64,000 nucleotides of DNA from Pseudomonas neuropathica (GCF_015461835.1 NZ_JACOPX010000019.1:62001-126000); one strand, 5' to 3'; shown: positions 1 through 8,354, numbered from the stretch's first letter. Translations and numbers: made by a program. Notes: generated from the letters alone by a model not told the origin.

Positions 1-675
1 CTGCCACTGGGCAACGCTACTCAGATCGGCAGCCTGACCGAGCTGCTGGGCATGTCCGACATCGTCACCCTGCACGTTCCGGAAACCGCTGCGACCCAGT
101 GGATGATCGGCGAGAAGGAAATCCGCGCCATCAAGAAGGGCGGCATCCTGATCAACGCCGCGCGCGGCACCGTGGTCGAACTGGACGCCCTGGCGGACGC
201 GATCAAGGACAAGCACCTGATCGGCGCGGCCATCGACGTATTCCCGGTGGAGCCTCGCTCCAACGACGAAGAGTTCGAAAGCCCGCTGCGTGGCCTCGAC
301 AACGTGATCCTGACTCCGCACATCGGTGGTTCGACCGCCGAAGCGCAAGCCAACATCGGTCTGGAAGTGGCAGAGAAACTGGTCAAGTACAGCGACAACG
401 GTACTTCGGTATCGTCGGTGAACTTCCCGGAAGTGGCCCTGCCGGCTCACCCTGGCAAACACCGCCTGCTGCACATCCACGAGAACATCCCGGGTGTGAT
501 GAGCGAGATCAACAAGGTCTTCGCCGAAAACGGCATCAACATCTCCGGTCAGTTCCTGCAGACCAACGAAAAGGTTGGCTACGTGGTAATCGACGTCGAC
601 GCCGAGTACTCGGACCTGGCGCAAGAGAAGCTGCAGCACATCAACGGCACCATCCGTAGCCGCGTGTTGTTCTGA
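1..675 (+). CDS. serA: D-3-phosphoglycerate dehydrogenase, C-terminal part (5' end outside window)
   Basis: This is the 3' part of the enzyme that oxidises 3-phosphoglycerate with NAD+, the first step of serine synthesis. The reading frame is open from base 1, so the gene starts upstream. About 224 codons are visible. They include the end of the catalytic/NAD-binding region (the INAARGTVV stretch, an acidic E-P dyad in FPVEP and the active-site-type HIGGST motif), followed by a C-terminal ACT-like domain (HIHENIPGVMSEIN onwards) that normally binds serine for feedback inhibition. A strong hairpin terminator follows the stop codon. Family assignment is secure; only the N-terminal half is missing. 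Confidence 0.96.
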   Translation: MPLGNATQIGSLTELLGMSDIVTLHVPETAATQWMIGEKEIRAIKKGGILINAARGTVVELDALADAIKDKHLIGAAIDVFPVEPRSNDEEFESPLRGLDNVILTPHIGGSTAEAQANIGLEVAEKLVKYSDNGTSVSSVNFPEVALPAHPGKHRLLHIHENIPGVMSEINKVFAENGINISGQFLQTNEKVGYVVIDVDAEYSDLAQEKLQHINGTIRSRVLF

Positions 676-691
676 TTTAGCGTTGAGCGAT

Positions 692-721
692 AAAAAAAGG
701 GAGCCTTCGGGCTCCCTTTTT
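692..721. terminator. Bidirectional hairpin terminator after serA
   Basis: A 7-bp perfect stem (GGGAGCC at 699-705, GGCTCCC at 710-716) closes a TTCG tetraloop. An A-run lies on the left and a T-run on the right, so it can end transcription of serA (+) and of the convergent DUF4399 gene (-). Confidence 0.9.
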
Positions 722-738
722 CATGCACGGCGAAAAGG

Positions 739-1164
739 TTATTCGACGTTGATGGTGATTTTCTTCGAGACGATTGGCGGGTCGAATGCCATGTGACCGC
801 TGTCGCCAAGTTCCAGCTGCAAGGTGTGTTTGCCCGGGGCGAGCTTGATGTCAGCCTGGGTCTGCGCCTTGCCGAAGTGCATATGGTTGGCATCGGTAGG
901 GACGACCGAACCGGCAGGAACAATTTCCTTGGCGTCGATCAGCAGGTGATGGTGACCGGTGTTCTTGGTGACATCACCGGCCGGCGCCAGTGCGACGTCC
1001 TTGGTACCGAATTTGACGGTGAAGGTCTGCGAAACCGTGGCCCCGTCTTCGGGAGAAACGATGAACACTTCGGCGCCTTTGGGGGCCGGTGTGGCAGCAC
1101 TGGCCAGCACCGAAACGCCCATCAGCACACCCGCGAACGCTGCACGTGACATAAAGCTTTTCAT
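739..1164 (-). CDS. DUF4399 domain exported protein
   Basis: This is a 141-residue protein with a clear Sec signal peptide (residues 1 to about 23, ending in an A-S-A-A type cleavage site). The mature part matches the DUF4399 family by its histidine-rich motifs: a GHHHLLID stretch near the middle and NHMHFG further on, with repeated beta-type segments. Function is unknown; the clustered histidines suggest metal binding, which is inference. It is convergent with serA and shares its terminator. It looks intact and native in composition. Confidence 0.85.
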   Translation of the reverse strand: MKSFMSRAAFAGVLMGVSVLASAATPAPKGAEVFIVSPEDGATVSQTFTVKFGTKDVALAPAGDVTKNTGHHHLLIDAKEIVPAGSVVPTDANHMHFGKAQTQADIKLAPGKHTLQLELGDSGHMAFDPPIVSKKITINVE

Positions 1165-1299
1165 TTTCTTCTCCAGTTTTTCCGTAAAATCCGCACGGTC
1201 ATGACAACTTCATGACCATTCGTTGTCGAAGGCACTCGACAACCATAGCAAAGCGAGCCTGAATCAGAGCGTCGCGATAATGATTTCAAAGGAGTGACC

Positions 1300-1863
1300 A
1301 TGCGCTTTCTGCCTGGCCTGATCTGCCTGCTACCCCTTCTGAGCCCTTTGGCTCACGCCGAACTGATTGATGACGTCAACGACCGTGGCGAGCTGCGCAT
1401 AGCCCTTGAGGCTAATACACCGCCCTTCAATTTCAAGGAAGGCGACACACTCACGGGGTTCGAGGTCGAGCTTGGGCAACTGCTGGCCAACGAGCTGGAT
1501 GTGCGCGCCGACTTCATTGTCACTGACGAAGCCGACCTGCTCCAGGGCGTTGAAAGCGGCAAGTACGACGTTGCGCTCAACCACATAGCACTGACACCGG
1601 AGCTCAAGGATCGTTTCGACTTCAGCGCGCCTTACGGCGAGGTCGATTCGCAGTTGCTGGCGAAGAAGGATGAGCAGCCACGGCCGATGGTGCTGGTGCA
1701 GGCATTGACTGAAGAGAAGCCGAAAGCGGCAGCGCCGGTGGAGTTGGCGATTCCGTTTCAGAAGGGCAATCCGGCGTTTCAGGCCAGTCTTGCGAGTGCG
1801 ATGGAGCGGATCAGGGCGGATGGGCGTTTGGCGGCGTTGACCGAGAAGTGGTTGAAGCCTTAA
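1300..1863 (+). CDS. Short periplasmic amino-acid-type substrate-binding protein (SBP family 3)
   Basis: This 187-residue protein has a signal peptide (MRFLPGLICLLPLLSPLAHA) followed by a family 3 solute-binding domain. The typical opening (RGELRIALEANTPPFNF) and the GFEVELGQLLANEL segment are visible. I start it at ATG 1300, which has AAAGGAG at 1288-1294; a GTG at 1294 is in frame but overlaps that ribosome site. The usual family length is 220-280 residues. Here the second lobe is shortened, with a short Pro/Lys/Ala-rich stretch where much of lobe 2 would be, yet the C-terminal helix (GRLAALTEKWL) is kept. No transporter genes adjoin it, so it may serve a distant permease or act as a sensor-like binder. 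Confidence 0.82.
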   Translation: MRFLPGLICLLPLLSPLAHAELIDDVNDRGELRIALEANTPPFNFKEGDTLTGFEVELGQLLANELDVRADFIVTDEADLLQGVESGKYDVALNHIALTPELKDRFDFSAPYGEVDSQLLAKKDEQPRPMVLVQALTEEKPKAAAPVELAIPFQKGNPAFQASLASAMERIRADGRLAALTEKWLKP

Positions 1864-1866
1864 AGG

Positions 1867-2105
1867 CCCCTCACCCTAGCCCTCTCCCAGAGGGAGAGGG
1901 GACTGAATGGGGGATGCTTTAGAGGTACGCCGACCTGGGATTGCTATACCGAATCCGAAATCGACCGGTCATGGCATTGTCGAGTCCATAATCGATCGGT
2001 CATGGCTGTGTTGAATCCATAATCGACTAGGTGTTTCAGGTCGATGGACAACGCCAGACACCACGGTCGGCCCCCTCTCCCTCCGGGAGAGGGCTGGGGT
2101 GAGGG
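1867..2105. repeat. Composite palindromic element, family D copy 1 (about 239 bp)
   Basis: The left end reads CCCTCACCCTAGCCCTCTCCC and continues into GGGAGAGGGGACTGA. The right end is nearly the inverse (CCCTCTCCC...GGGAGAGGG, then CTGGGGTGAGGG). Each end is itself a hairpin. The interior holds two loose direct repeats built on ATCGA(C/T)CGGTCATGG, near 1969 and 1993. Related copies lie at 8355-8528 and 45930-46077. It follows the stop codon of the binding-protein gene directly and may act as its terminator. Confidence 0.8.
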
Positions 2106-2118
2106 CAACGATTCAGGA

Positions 2119-2604
2119 TCAGTCCAAAGCAGCCAGTGCCAGCGCGGCCTGCGGCAATTCCAGTTCACTGAAAACCTGCACACCATGACGCTTGAGCAAC
2201 GCGGCCGTCACGCCTTCGCCACTGACTTTGACCCCACTGAACGTCCCGTCGTAAGTCAGCAAATTCCCGCAAGAAGGACTATTGGCCTTCAGCACTGCCA
2301 CGCGGATGCCATATTTCTGCACCAGCGCCAGCGCCTGCCGCGCGCCATCCAGAAACTGCGCACTGACATCCTCGCCCTCGGTAGTGATCACCGCCGCGAC
2401 ACCATCGAGCACTTCACCACCCTGCCCGCCCGGAATCTCTGCCGCCGCCCGTGGCGTCGGCAAACCACCCGCGACCTCCGGACACAGCGGCACCACCCGC
2501 CCTTCAGCGATCCACTGCTCGAGCAGATCGAACGGCCCGCTCGCGCCACCGTCGTAACGCACGCGATGGCCCAACAGGCAGCGGCTGACCAGAATCTTTT
2601 CCAT
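2119..2604 (-). CDS. DUF523 protein, TudS-like [4Fe-4S] desulfidase candidate
   Basis: This is a 161-residue DUF523 family protein. Members named TudS are [4Fe-4S] enzymes that remove sulfur from thiouracil or 4-thio-UMP. Three cysteines sit where that cluster would be held: C9 in SRCLLG, C41 in LCPEVAGGLPTPR (with E43 next to it) and C112 in NSPSCG. The start at 2604 gives MEKILVSRCLLG; an upstream in-frame ATG at 2625 would add seven residues inside the preceding gene. The stop of the oxygenase gene lies one base before this ATG, so translation is probably coupled. Substrate is inferred from the family only. Confidence 0.85.
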   Translation of the reverse strand: MEKILVSRCLLGHRVRYDGGASGPFDLLEQWIAEGRVVPLCPEVAGGLPTPRAAAEIPGGQGGEVLDGVAAVITTEGEDVSAQFLDGARQALALVQKYGIRVAVLKANSPSCGNLLTYDGTFSGVKVSGEGVTAALLKRHGVQVFSELELPQAALALAALD

Positions 2605-2605
2605 C

Positions 2606-3238
2606 TCAGAACGGCTCGTTGCCACGGCGGCGGAACCAGCCGGTCAGCGACAGGCGCTCGCGGTTCGCCGGCAGCACTTCATGAGGCACTTCACCGGAAA
2701 GGAACACCACCAGGCAACCGCCGGTAGGTTGCACGTCGTGCACGCGCTCATCGCTCAGGTACATTCGCAATTGACCCCCATCCTCCGGCAGCCAGGCATC
2801 ATTGAGGTAGACCACCACTGAGACCATGCGCTTGTCATCGTCGCGAAAACGGTCGACATGCCTGCGATAGAACGCGCCCGGCGGATACAGCGCGAAATGG
2901 CATTCAAAATCCTCAAGCCCGAGAAACAGGCCACGGTTAAGCGCCTCACGCAGGCTTTCCATCAAGTTCAGATAACGGTCGCTGGCCTCGGCCTGGCCGG
3001 GGTCGATCCACTGAATGTGGTCGCCCCGAATCCCTTCGCGGATCTCTGAAAACGGCCCGCGACCGACAGCCGCCGGCGCCAGCTCACCCTCGGCCTCACG
3101 TTTACGGCACTCGGCCGCCAGCTCGCGGGTCAAACCGGCGGGCAGGAATATGTTCTGCTGCGACCAGCCGTGTTCCGCCAGGTCGTCGACGATGCGTAAC
3201 AGCAGTGGGTGTTCAGAGGATATTTGCATGGCGCGCAT
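2606..3238 (-). CDS. 2-oxoglutarate/Fe(II)-dependent oxygenase (prolyl-4-hydroxylase-like)
   Basis: This 210-residue protein has the P4Hc-type double-stranded beta-helix. Iron ligands are visible as H127-V-D129 (in YRRHVDRFRD) and the distal H186 (in GEVPHEV); an arginine about nine residues later (ERLSLTGWFR) would bind 2-oxoglutarate. It resembles SM-20/PHD-like bacterial oxygenases. The target is unknown; homologues hydroxylate protein prolines or small molecules. An alternative start at 3229 (MQISSEH) cannot be excluded because neither ATG has a good ribosome site. It is tightly coupled to the downstream DUF523/TudS-like gene, suggesting a joint function. Confidence 0.86.
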   Translation of the reverse strand: MRAMQISSEHPLLLRIVDDLAEHGWSQQNIFLPAGLTRELAAECRKREAEGELAPAAVGRGPFSEIREGIRGDHIQWIDPGQAEASDRYLNLMESLREALNRGLFLGLEDFECHFALYPPGAFYRRHVDRFRDDDKRMVSVVVYLNDAWLPEDGGQLRMYLSDERVHDVQPTGGCLVVFLSGEVPHEVLPANRERLSLTGWFRRRGNEPF

Positions 3239-3346
3239 AGTATGTCGGCGGCAAGAAATCCGACAGAGCCACGCGGCGGCTTGCTACGAATTCTCGACAA
3301 GTACCGGCACCGCACGGAGAATAGTCCGCTGCTGACAGGAGTCCCT

Positions 3347-4078
3347 ATGCGCCGTTTGCTTTTTTCACTGTTGATGTTCTGCGTTTTGCCCGCTTGGGCG
3401 GACGGCCACGATCAGTTGTACAAGGTCGCCGGCTGGCCAGATCAACGTGCGCATTTCAATGACGCCCTGACCGCCGCGCAGCAGCGCTACCAGAACAGCC
3501 TGCCGCCCGCCGTGTTTCAGGCACTGGTGAACAACAGCAACCAGCGCTTCGCCCCGCAAGCTGTGGATCAACGCGCCGAGGCGCAATTGCGGCAGAAGCT
3601 CGCTGATCCAAAACCGGCCCTGACTTTCTTTCAATCGCCGCTGGGCAAGAAAATTGTCGCGGCTGAATTGCTCGCCACCCGTCGCGATCAACTGGCGAAA
3701 AATGCCAAGGGCTTGCCGAAGATGCAGGCCAGCGACAGCCGTCTGCTGATCATTGGCCACCTCGCTCAGGCCTTGCCGGCGCGTGAGGCCGGCGCCGAAG
3801 TGAGCCTGGCGATTGCCGGCGTGGCGGCGGACAGTTTGAGTTCGATGATCCCGGGATTGCTCGGTGGCGGTCAGGCGCAGGGCATGCTCAATGGTCAGCG
3901 CCAGCGTTTGATGGATCAGATTGGCGCGGACATGAATAACACGCTGCTCTATGTCTATCGCGACTTGTCTGATGAAGAGCTGGAAGAGTTTGCGACATTT
4001 GCCGAATCGACTGAAGGCAAGGCGTATTACCAAGCGGCGCTGGCGGCGATTCGGGCGGGGTTGGCGGTCGGGCAGTGA
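3347..4078 (+). CDS. DUF2059 domain exported protein
   Basis: This 243-residue protein begins at ATG 3347 with AGGAG at 3337-3341. Residues 1 to about 18 form a signal peptide ending AWA. The rest is helical and charged and fits the DUF2059 family, including the typical C-terminal segment (YVYRDLSDEELEEFATFAES, then GKAYYQA). The family is periplasmic or envelope-associated and has no assigned function. It is transcribed alone, away from the oxygenase pair on the other strand. Confidence 0.85.
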   Translation: MRRLLFSLLMFCVLPAWADGHDQLYKVAGWPDQRAHFNDALTAAQQRYQNSLPPAVFQALVNNSNQRFAPQAVDQRAEAQLRQKLADPKPALTFFQSPLGKKIVAAELLATRRDQLAKNAKGLPKMQASDSRLLIIGHLAQALPAREAGAEVSLAIAGVAADSLSSMIPGLLGGGQAQGMLNGQRQRLMDQIGADMNNTLLYVYRDLSDEELEEFATFAESTEGKAYYQAALAAIRAGLAVGQ

Positions 4079-4100
4079 TCCTTGTTGCCTGACAAACCGC

Positions 4101-4197
4101 CTTCGCGAGCAAGCTCGCTCCCACATTTTGGATCTTCAGCGAACACAAAATTGTGAACATCCCCAAGCCCCTGTGGGAGCGAGCTTGCTCGCGAAAG
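4101..4197. repeat. REP doublet, family A (copy 1)
   Basis: Two inverted copies of TGTGGGAGCGAGCTTGCTCG (plus CGAA) lie at 4101-4125 (reverse) and 4172-4196 (forward), about 46 bp apart, between convergent genes. The arrangement is a classic REP doublet of the type mobilised by RAYT transposases in pseudomonads. Confidence 0.9.
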
Positions 4198-4211
4198 GGC
4201 CCTCACAGACG

Positions 4212-5159
4212 CTACAGATTCCTGCCCCTTATCCGCTTGCTCAGAAATTCGAAATACTCCTCACGCATCTCCACCGTCTCATTCGCCAGATGATGCCGCG
4301 CCTCGGCCAATAGCAGAATCTGCGGCCGGTCGAACTTCCACTTCATCACCTGCAAATTGTGTTGCCAGTCCACCGTCATGTCCGCCTGCCCCTGAATGAT
4401 CAGCGGCCGTCGCGGACTTTTTTTCGCGTGCTCGACGCGGATGATCCAGCGTGACAGCGCGCCCACCCATTTGGTCGGCAAGCGCCGTGGCTGCAACGGA
4501 TCGGCCTGGAGAAACGGCAGGAAATCCGGGTCATTGGAATTCTCGCTAAAGCGTCGCGTGACACCCCGAACGAAAGGCCGGAGCAGGTAATAACTAAATT
4601 GCGACCAGCCCCATGCCCTTGGACGCACCAGCGGCGCCAGCAAAATCACCTGGCCCTGCGCCGGGCTGTTTTCACCATGGTTGAGCAGGTGATCAACCAC
4701 AATCGCCCCGCCGGTGCTTTGCCCGCACAAGTGCCACGGCTGCGGCAACGCGATCGACTGCGCTTCGGCGAACAACGCTTGCAGGACGTCCTGGTATTCA
4801 GAGAAATCGCGGATGCTCGCGCGCGGCCCGCTCGACAGACCATGCCCCGGCAAATCACAGGCGATTACCGCAAAATCCTGATCCAGCGCCCACTCGATCA
4901 CATGCCGATACAGCCCGGTGTGATCGTAGTAACCGTGCAGCAGAAACAGCGTCGCCTTGACCTTCTCCGGCCACCAGCAATGGCTGACCACTTCATAGCC
5001 ATCGACTTCGAAACGGCCCATGCCACGCCAGACATCGCGATGGGGAAAGTCGGTCTGGTAGAAGCGCTGGTAGGCCTTGGCCTCGTCCGACAACGCCTGC
5101 CACTCGGCCAAAGGCTTGAGGCTGGCGCGGATTTGATCGGGATCGAAAGTGGCAGGCAT
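4212..5159 (-). CDS. Alpha/beta hydrolase (monoacylglycerol lipase / lysophospholipase-like)
   Basis: This is a 315-residue cytoplasmic alpha/beta hydrolase of the serine aminopeptidase S33 / Hydrolase_4 type. It shows the oxyanion-region motif LLHGYYDH, the DLPGHGLSSGPR segment and the nucleophile elbow GQSTG with Ser148. Probable acid residues are D260 or D264 (GQADMTVD), and the histidine is H289 or H290 (ARHHLANE). This layout is typical of bacterial monoglyceride lipases and PldB-like lysophospholipases. The substrate cannot be read from sequence. It stands alone, divergent from the DUF6436 gene. Confidence 0.85.
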   Translation of the reverse strand: MPATFDPDQIRASLKPLAEWQALSDEAKAYQRFYQTDFPHRDVWRGMGRFEVDGYEVVSHCWWPEKVKATLFLLHGYYDHTGLYRHVIEWALDQDFAVIACDLPGHGLSSGPRASIRDFSEYQDVLQALFAEAQSIALPQPWHLCGQSTGGAIVVDHLLNHGENSPAQGQVILLAPLVRPRAWGWSQFSYYLLRPFVRGVTRRFSENSNDPDFLPFLQADPLQPRRLPTKWVGALSRWIIRVEHAKKSPRRPLIIQGQADMTVDWQHNLQVMKWKFDRPQILLLAEARHHLANETVEMREEYFEFLSKRIRGRNL

Positions 5160-5258
5160 GCGGGAATTCCAAAGCGGTAAACAGACTTTATCGGCCTGCG
5201 ATATTCATCTGTAGTGACAGACATGGCAAGCTAGCCGACCTTCCGAGGATCGAAAACC

Positions 5259-5837
5259 ATGCGTTCGCCCTACCGCACCGCACTGTTTGCCAGCCTGCTC
5301 GCGCTGATTTGCGCCGGGGTACTGTGGGCGGCGTACGACTGGTTTCAGGGGCGTTATCTGCGCGCGTTCAGCGAACACACGGCGGTGTTTTCCGGTGATC
5401 CGCTGCGCCTGCCGGACAACCTCGCCGGTCCTGGCAAGATTCGCCTGGTACATTTCTGGGACCCGGCCTGCCCGTGCAACGTCGGCAATCAACAGCACCT
5501 GACCGAGATGGTCGAGCAGTTCGGCGGCAAAGGCGTGGAGTTCTTCGCCGTGCAGAAAACCGGCAGCCACGGACAGTTGCCCGCGACCCTCAGCAGTCTG
5601 AAAACCATCACGATATTGCCCGGCTCCGAACAGGTTCCGGCCAGCCCGGCCGTGGCGATCTGGGATCGCAGCGGCAAACTGGCGTACTTCGGCCCGTACA
5701 GTGAAGGCCTGACCTGCAATTCCAGCAACAGCTTTATCGAACCGATTTTGAATGCCCTGACGGAAGATCGCCCGGTCAACGCCACGCACACCTTGGCGGT
5801 CGGGTGTTACTGCCCGTGGCCGGTGGAAACGCCGTAA
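5259..5837 (+). CDS. DUF6436 protein, thioredoxin-like fold with CPC motif
   Basis: This 192-residue protein has an N-terminal membrane segment (about residues 8-26), then a thioredoxin-like periplasmic domain. The active-site position reads HFWDPACPCNVGN, so the cysteines are C71 and C73 with one residue between them instead of the usual two. Three more cysteines lie near the C-terminus (one in LTCNSS, two in GCYCPWP). The family is named DUF6436. A redox or chaperone role in the envelope is inferred. It stands upstream of the acylase gene with about 100 bp between them. Confidence 0.8.
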   Translation: MRSPYRTALFASLLALICAGVLWAAYDWFQGRYLRAFSEHTAVFSGDPLRLPDNLAGPGKIRLVHFWDPACPCNVGNQQHLTEMVEQFGGKGVEFFAVQKTGSHGQLPATLSSLKTITILPGSEQVPASPAVAIWDRSGKLAYFGPYSEGLTCNSSNSFIEPILNALTEDRPVNATHTLAVGCYCPWPVETP

Positions 5838-5939
5838 GGCATTCCGGACTTTTCAAGGACAGCGCTGCACGGCACAGAAGGTCTGTGCTAATTGTTTGCA
5901 GCCCGACGGGCGGCATTCCCGCATGCACAAGGAGTCACC

Positions 5940-8351
5940 ATGAAGCGCGTGTTCACCGTTCTTGCCTTGCTCATCGTTGTGCTGCTTGCCGGCGTCGGCG
6001 GATATATCTACAGCAAACAACCCACGCGCCAGGGCCAGGTCGAACTGCGCAATCTGCAGGGATCGGTGACCGTGCGCTACGACGAGCGCGGCGTGCCACA
6101 CCTGCGTGCCGAGAACGAAACCGACCTCTATCGCGCCCTCGGTTATGTGCATGCCCAGGACCGGCTGTTCCAGATGGAAGCCATGCGCCGCCTCGCCCGT
6201 GGCGAACTGGCCGAAGTGCTCGGGCCGAAACTGCTCGACACCGACAAACTGTTCCGCAGCCTGCGCATCCGCGAACGCGCGGCCAGTTACGTCGCCAATC
6301 TCGATAAACAGTCACCGGCGTGGAAGGGCCTGCAAGCCTATCTGGATGGCATTAACCAATATCAGGACACCCACGCCGCACCGATCGAGTTTGACGTGCT
6401 GGGCATCCCCAAGCGGCCGTTCACCGCGGAAGACAGCATCAGCGTCGCCGGCTACATGGCCTACAGCTTTGCGGCGGCGTTTCGCACCGAGCCGTTGCTG
6501 ACCTATGTGCGCGATCAACTCGGCGCTGATTACCTCAAGGTCTTCGATCTCGACTGGCAACCCAATGGTGTGCTGGCCAACGGTCACGCCAAACCTGCGC
6601 CGGTCCTCGCCGCCGGCGACTGGAAAGACCTCAACGCCCTCGCCCGCCTCAGCGAACAAGCGCTGATCGACCATGGCCTGCCGCAGTTCGAAGGTAGCAA
6701 CGCCTGGGTCATCGCCGGTAGCCGCAGTCAGAGTGGCAAACCTCTGCTGGCGGGTGATCCGCACATTCGCTTCTCGGTGCCGTCGGTGTGGTACGAGGCG
6801 CAATTGTCGGCGCCGGGCTTCGAGCTGTACGGCCATCATCAGGCGCTGGTGCCGTTCGCGTTTCTGGGGCACAACCTGGATTTCGGCTGGAGCCTGACCA
6901 TGTTCCAGAACGACGATCTGGATCTGATCGCCGAGAAGGTCAATCCGGATAACCCGAATCAAGTCTGGTATCGCGGCCAGTGGACCGACATGGTCGTCAC
7001 GCAGCAGCAGATCAATGTAAAGGGCCAGCCGCCGGTCACCCTCACCCTGCGCCAATCGCCCCACGGCCCGATCGTCAATGATGCCCTCGGCACTGCTGCC
7101 GGCAAAACGCCGATCGCCATGTGGTGGGCGTTTCTCGAAACGCCGAACCCGATCCTCGAAGGCTTCTACCAGCTCAACCGCGCCGACACGCTGGCCAAGG
7201 CCCGCGCCGCTGCAGCCAAGGTGCAGGCACCAGGGCTGAACCTCGTCTACGCCAACGCCAAAGGCGATATCGCCTGGTGGGCTTCAGCGTTGCTGCCCAA
7301 GCGCCCCGCTGGGGTGAAGCCGGAATTCATTCTCGACGGCAGCAGCAATCAGGCGGACAAGGACGGTTTCTACCCGTTCAGCGCCAACCCACAGGAAGAG
7401 AACCCGGCGCGCGGCTATATCGTCTCGGCCAACTTCCAACCGCTGTCGCCGACCGGCATGGAGATTCCCGGTTACTACAACCTTGCCGATCGCGGGCAGC
7501 AACTCAATCGACAGCTCAGCGACAAGAGCGTGAAGTGGACCAACGAGGCCAATCAGAAACTGCAATTGGGCTCGGCGACCGGTTATGGCCCGCGTTTGCT
7601 CGCGCCGTTGCTGCCGGTGCTGCGTGAGGTGGTGAGCGATCCGGCACAACTGAAACTGGTCGAGCAACTGGCGCAATGGCCGGGCGACTATCCGCTGGAT
7701 TCCGTCAGTGCGACGGTGTTCAACCAGTTCCTCTACGACCTGGCCGATGCGGCGATGCGTGATGAGTTGGGCAATGACTTTTTCGACACCTTGCTGTCGA
7801 CGCGGGTGATTGATGCGGCGCTGCCGAAGCTGGCGGCGAATGCCGATTCACCGTGGTGGGACAACCGCAGCACACCGAACAAGGAGACCCGTGCCGATGT
7901 CGTGCGCGCGGCGTGGCAGGCGAGCATGCAGCACTTGAAGCTGACCCTCGGCGATAACTCTGCCGAGTGGAAATGGGGCGCGGCGCACACGCTGACTCAC
8001 GGCCATCCGTTGGGACAGCAAAAGCCGCTGGATCGAATATTCAACGTCGGGCCGTTTGCGGCGCCGGGCAGCCATGAAGTGCCGAACAACCTGTCGGCGA
8101 AGATCGGCCCGGCGCCATGGCCGGTGACTTACGGGCCGTCGACACGGCGCCTGGTGGATTTTGCCGATCCGGCGCATGGGCTGACGATCAACCCGGTCGG
8201 TCAGAGTGGCGTGCCGTTCGACAGTCACTATGACGATCAGGCTGAGGCATATGTCGACGGGATGTATGTGCAGGCGCATTTCAATGCCGAAGAGGTGACG
8301 GCGAATACGCGCAGTACGTTGAAGCTGTTGCCGGCGCGGGCAGCGCCTTAA
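5940..8351 (+). CDS. Penicillin/aculeacin acylase family protein (Ntn hydrolase, S45)
   Basis: This 803-residue enzyme precursor is made as one chain and expected to self-cleave into alpha and beta subunits in the periplasm. Residues 1-25 are a signal or anchor segment. The cleavage point is G252-S253 (QFEGSNAWVIAG), which makes Ser253 the N-terminal nucleophile. The downstream LLAGDPH motif and the C-terminal NPVGQSGVPFDSHYDDQ block are typical. ATG 5940 is chosen because AAGGAG stands just before it; an upstream ATG at 5892 lacks one. Its position near the spu operon matches what I recall of PAO1 PA0305 (HacB, an acyl-homoserine-lactone acylase), but the substrate is not visible in sequence. 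A family D repeat follows immediately. Confidence 0.9.
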   Translation: MKRVFTVLALLIVVLLAGVGGYIYSKQPTRQGQVELRNLQGSVTVRYDERGVPHLRAENETDLYRALGYVHAQDRLFQMEAMRRLARGELAEVLGPKLLDTDKLFRSLRIRERAASYVANLDKQSPAWKGLQAYLDGINQYQDTHAAPIEFDVLGIPKRPFTAEDSISVAGYMAYSFAAAFRTEPLLTYVRDQLGADYLKVFDLDWQPNGVLANGHAKPAPVLAAGDWKDLNALARLSEQALIDHGLPQFEGSNAWVIAGSRSQSGKPLLAGDPHIRFSVPSVWYEAQLSAPGFELYGHHQALVPFAFLGHNLDFGWSLTMFQNDDLDLIAEKVNPDNPNQVWYRGQWTDMVVTQQQINVKGQPPVTLTLRQSPHGPIVNDALGTAAGKTPIAMWWAFLETPNPILEGFYQLNRADTLAKARAAAAKVQAPGLNLVYANAKGDIAWWASALLPKRPAGVKPEFILDGSSNQADKDGFYPFSANPQEENPARGYIVSANFQPLSPTGMEIPGYYNLADRGQQLNRQLSDKSVKWTNEANQKLQLGSATGYGPRLLAPLLPVLREVVSDPAQLKLVEQLAQWPGDYPLDSVSATVFNQFLYDLADAAMRDELGNDFFDTLLSTRVIDAALPKLAANADSPWWDNRSTPNKETRADVVRAAWQASMQHLKLTLGDNSAEWKWGAAHTLTHGHPLGQQKPLDRIFNVGPFAAPGSHEVPNNLSAKIGPAPWPVTYGPSTRRLVDFADPAHGLTINPVGQSGVPFDSHYDDQAEAYVDGMYVQAHFNAEEVTANTRSTLKLLPARAAP

Positions 8352-8354
8352 AAG

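Noticed and set aside
1867..2105. CRISPR-like array from repeated GGGAGAGGG blocks
   Set aside because: There are only two inverted blocks per site with no regular spacers and no cas genes.
5940..8351. Naming the acylase as a quorum-quenching enzyme (quiP or hacB)
   Set aside because: The N-terminus does not resemble QuiP as I remember it. HacB is suggested only by position, and substrate range cannot be read from the sequence.
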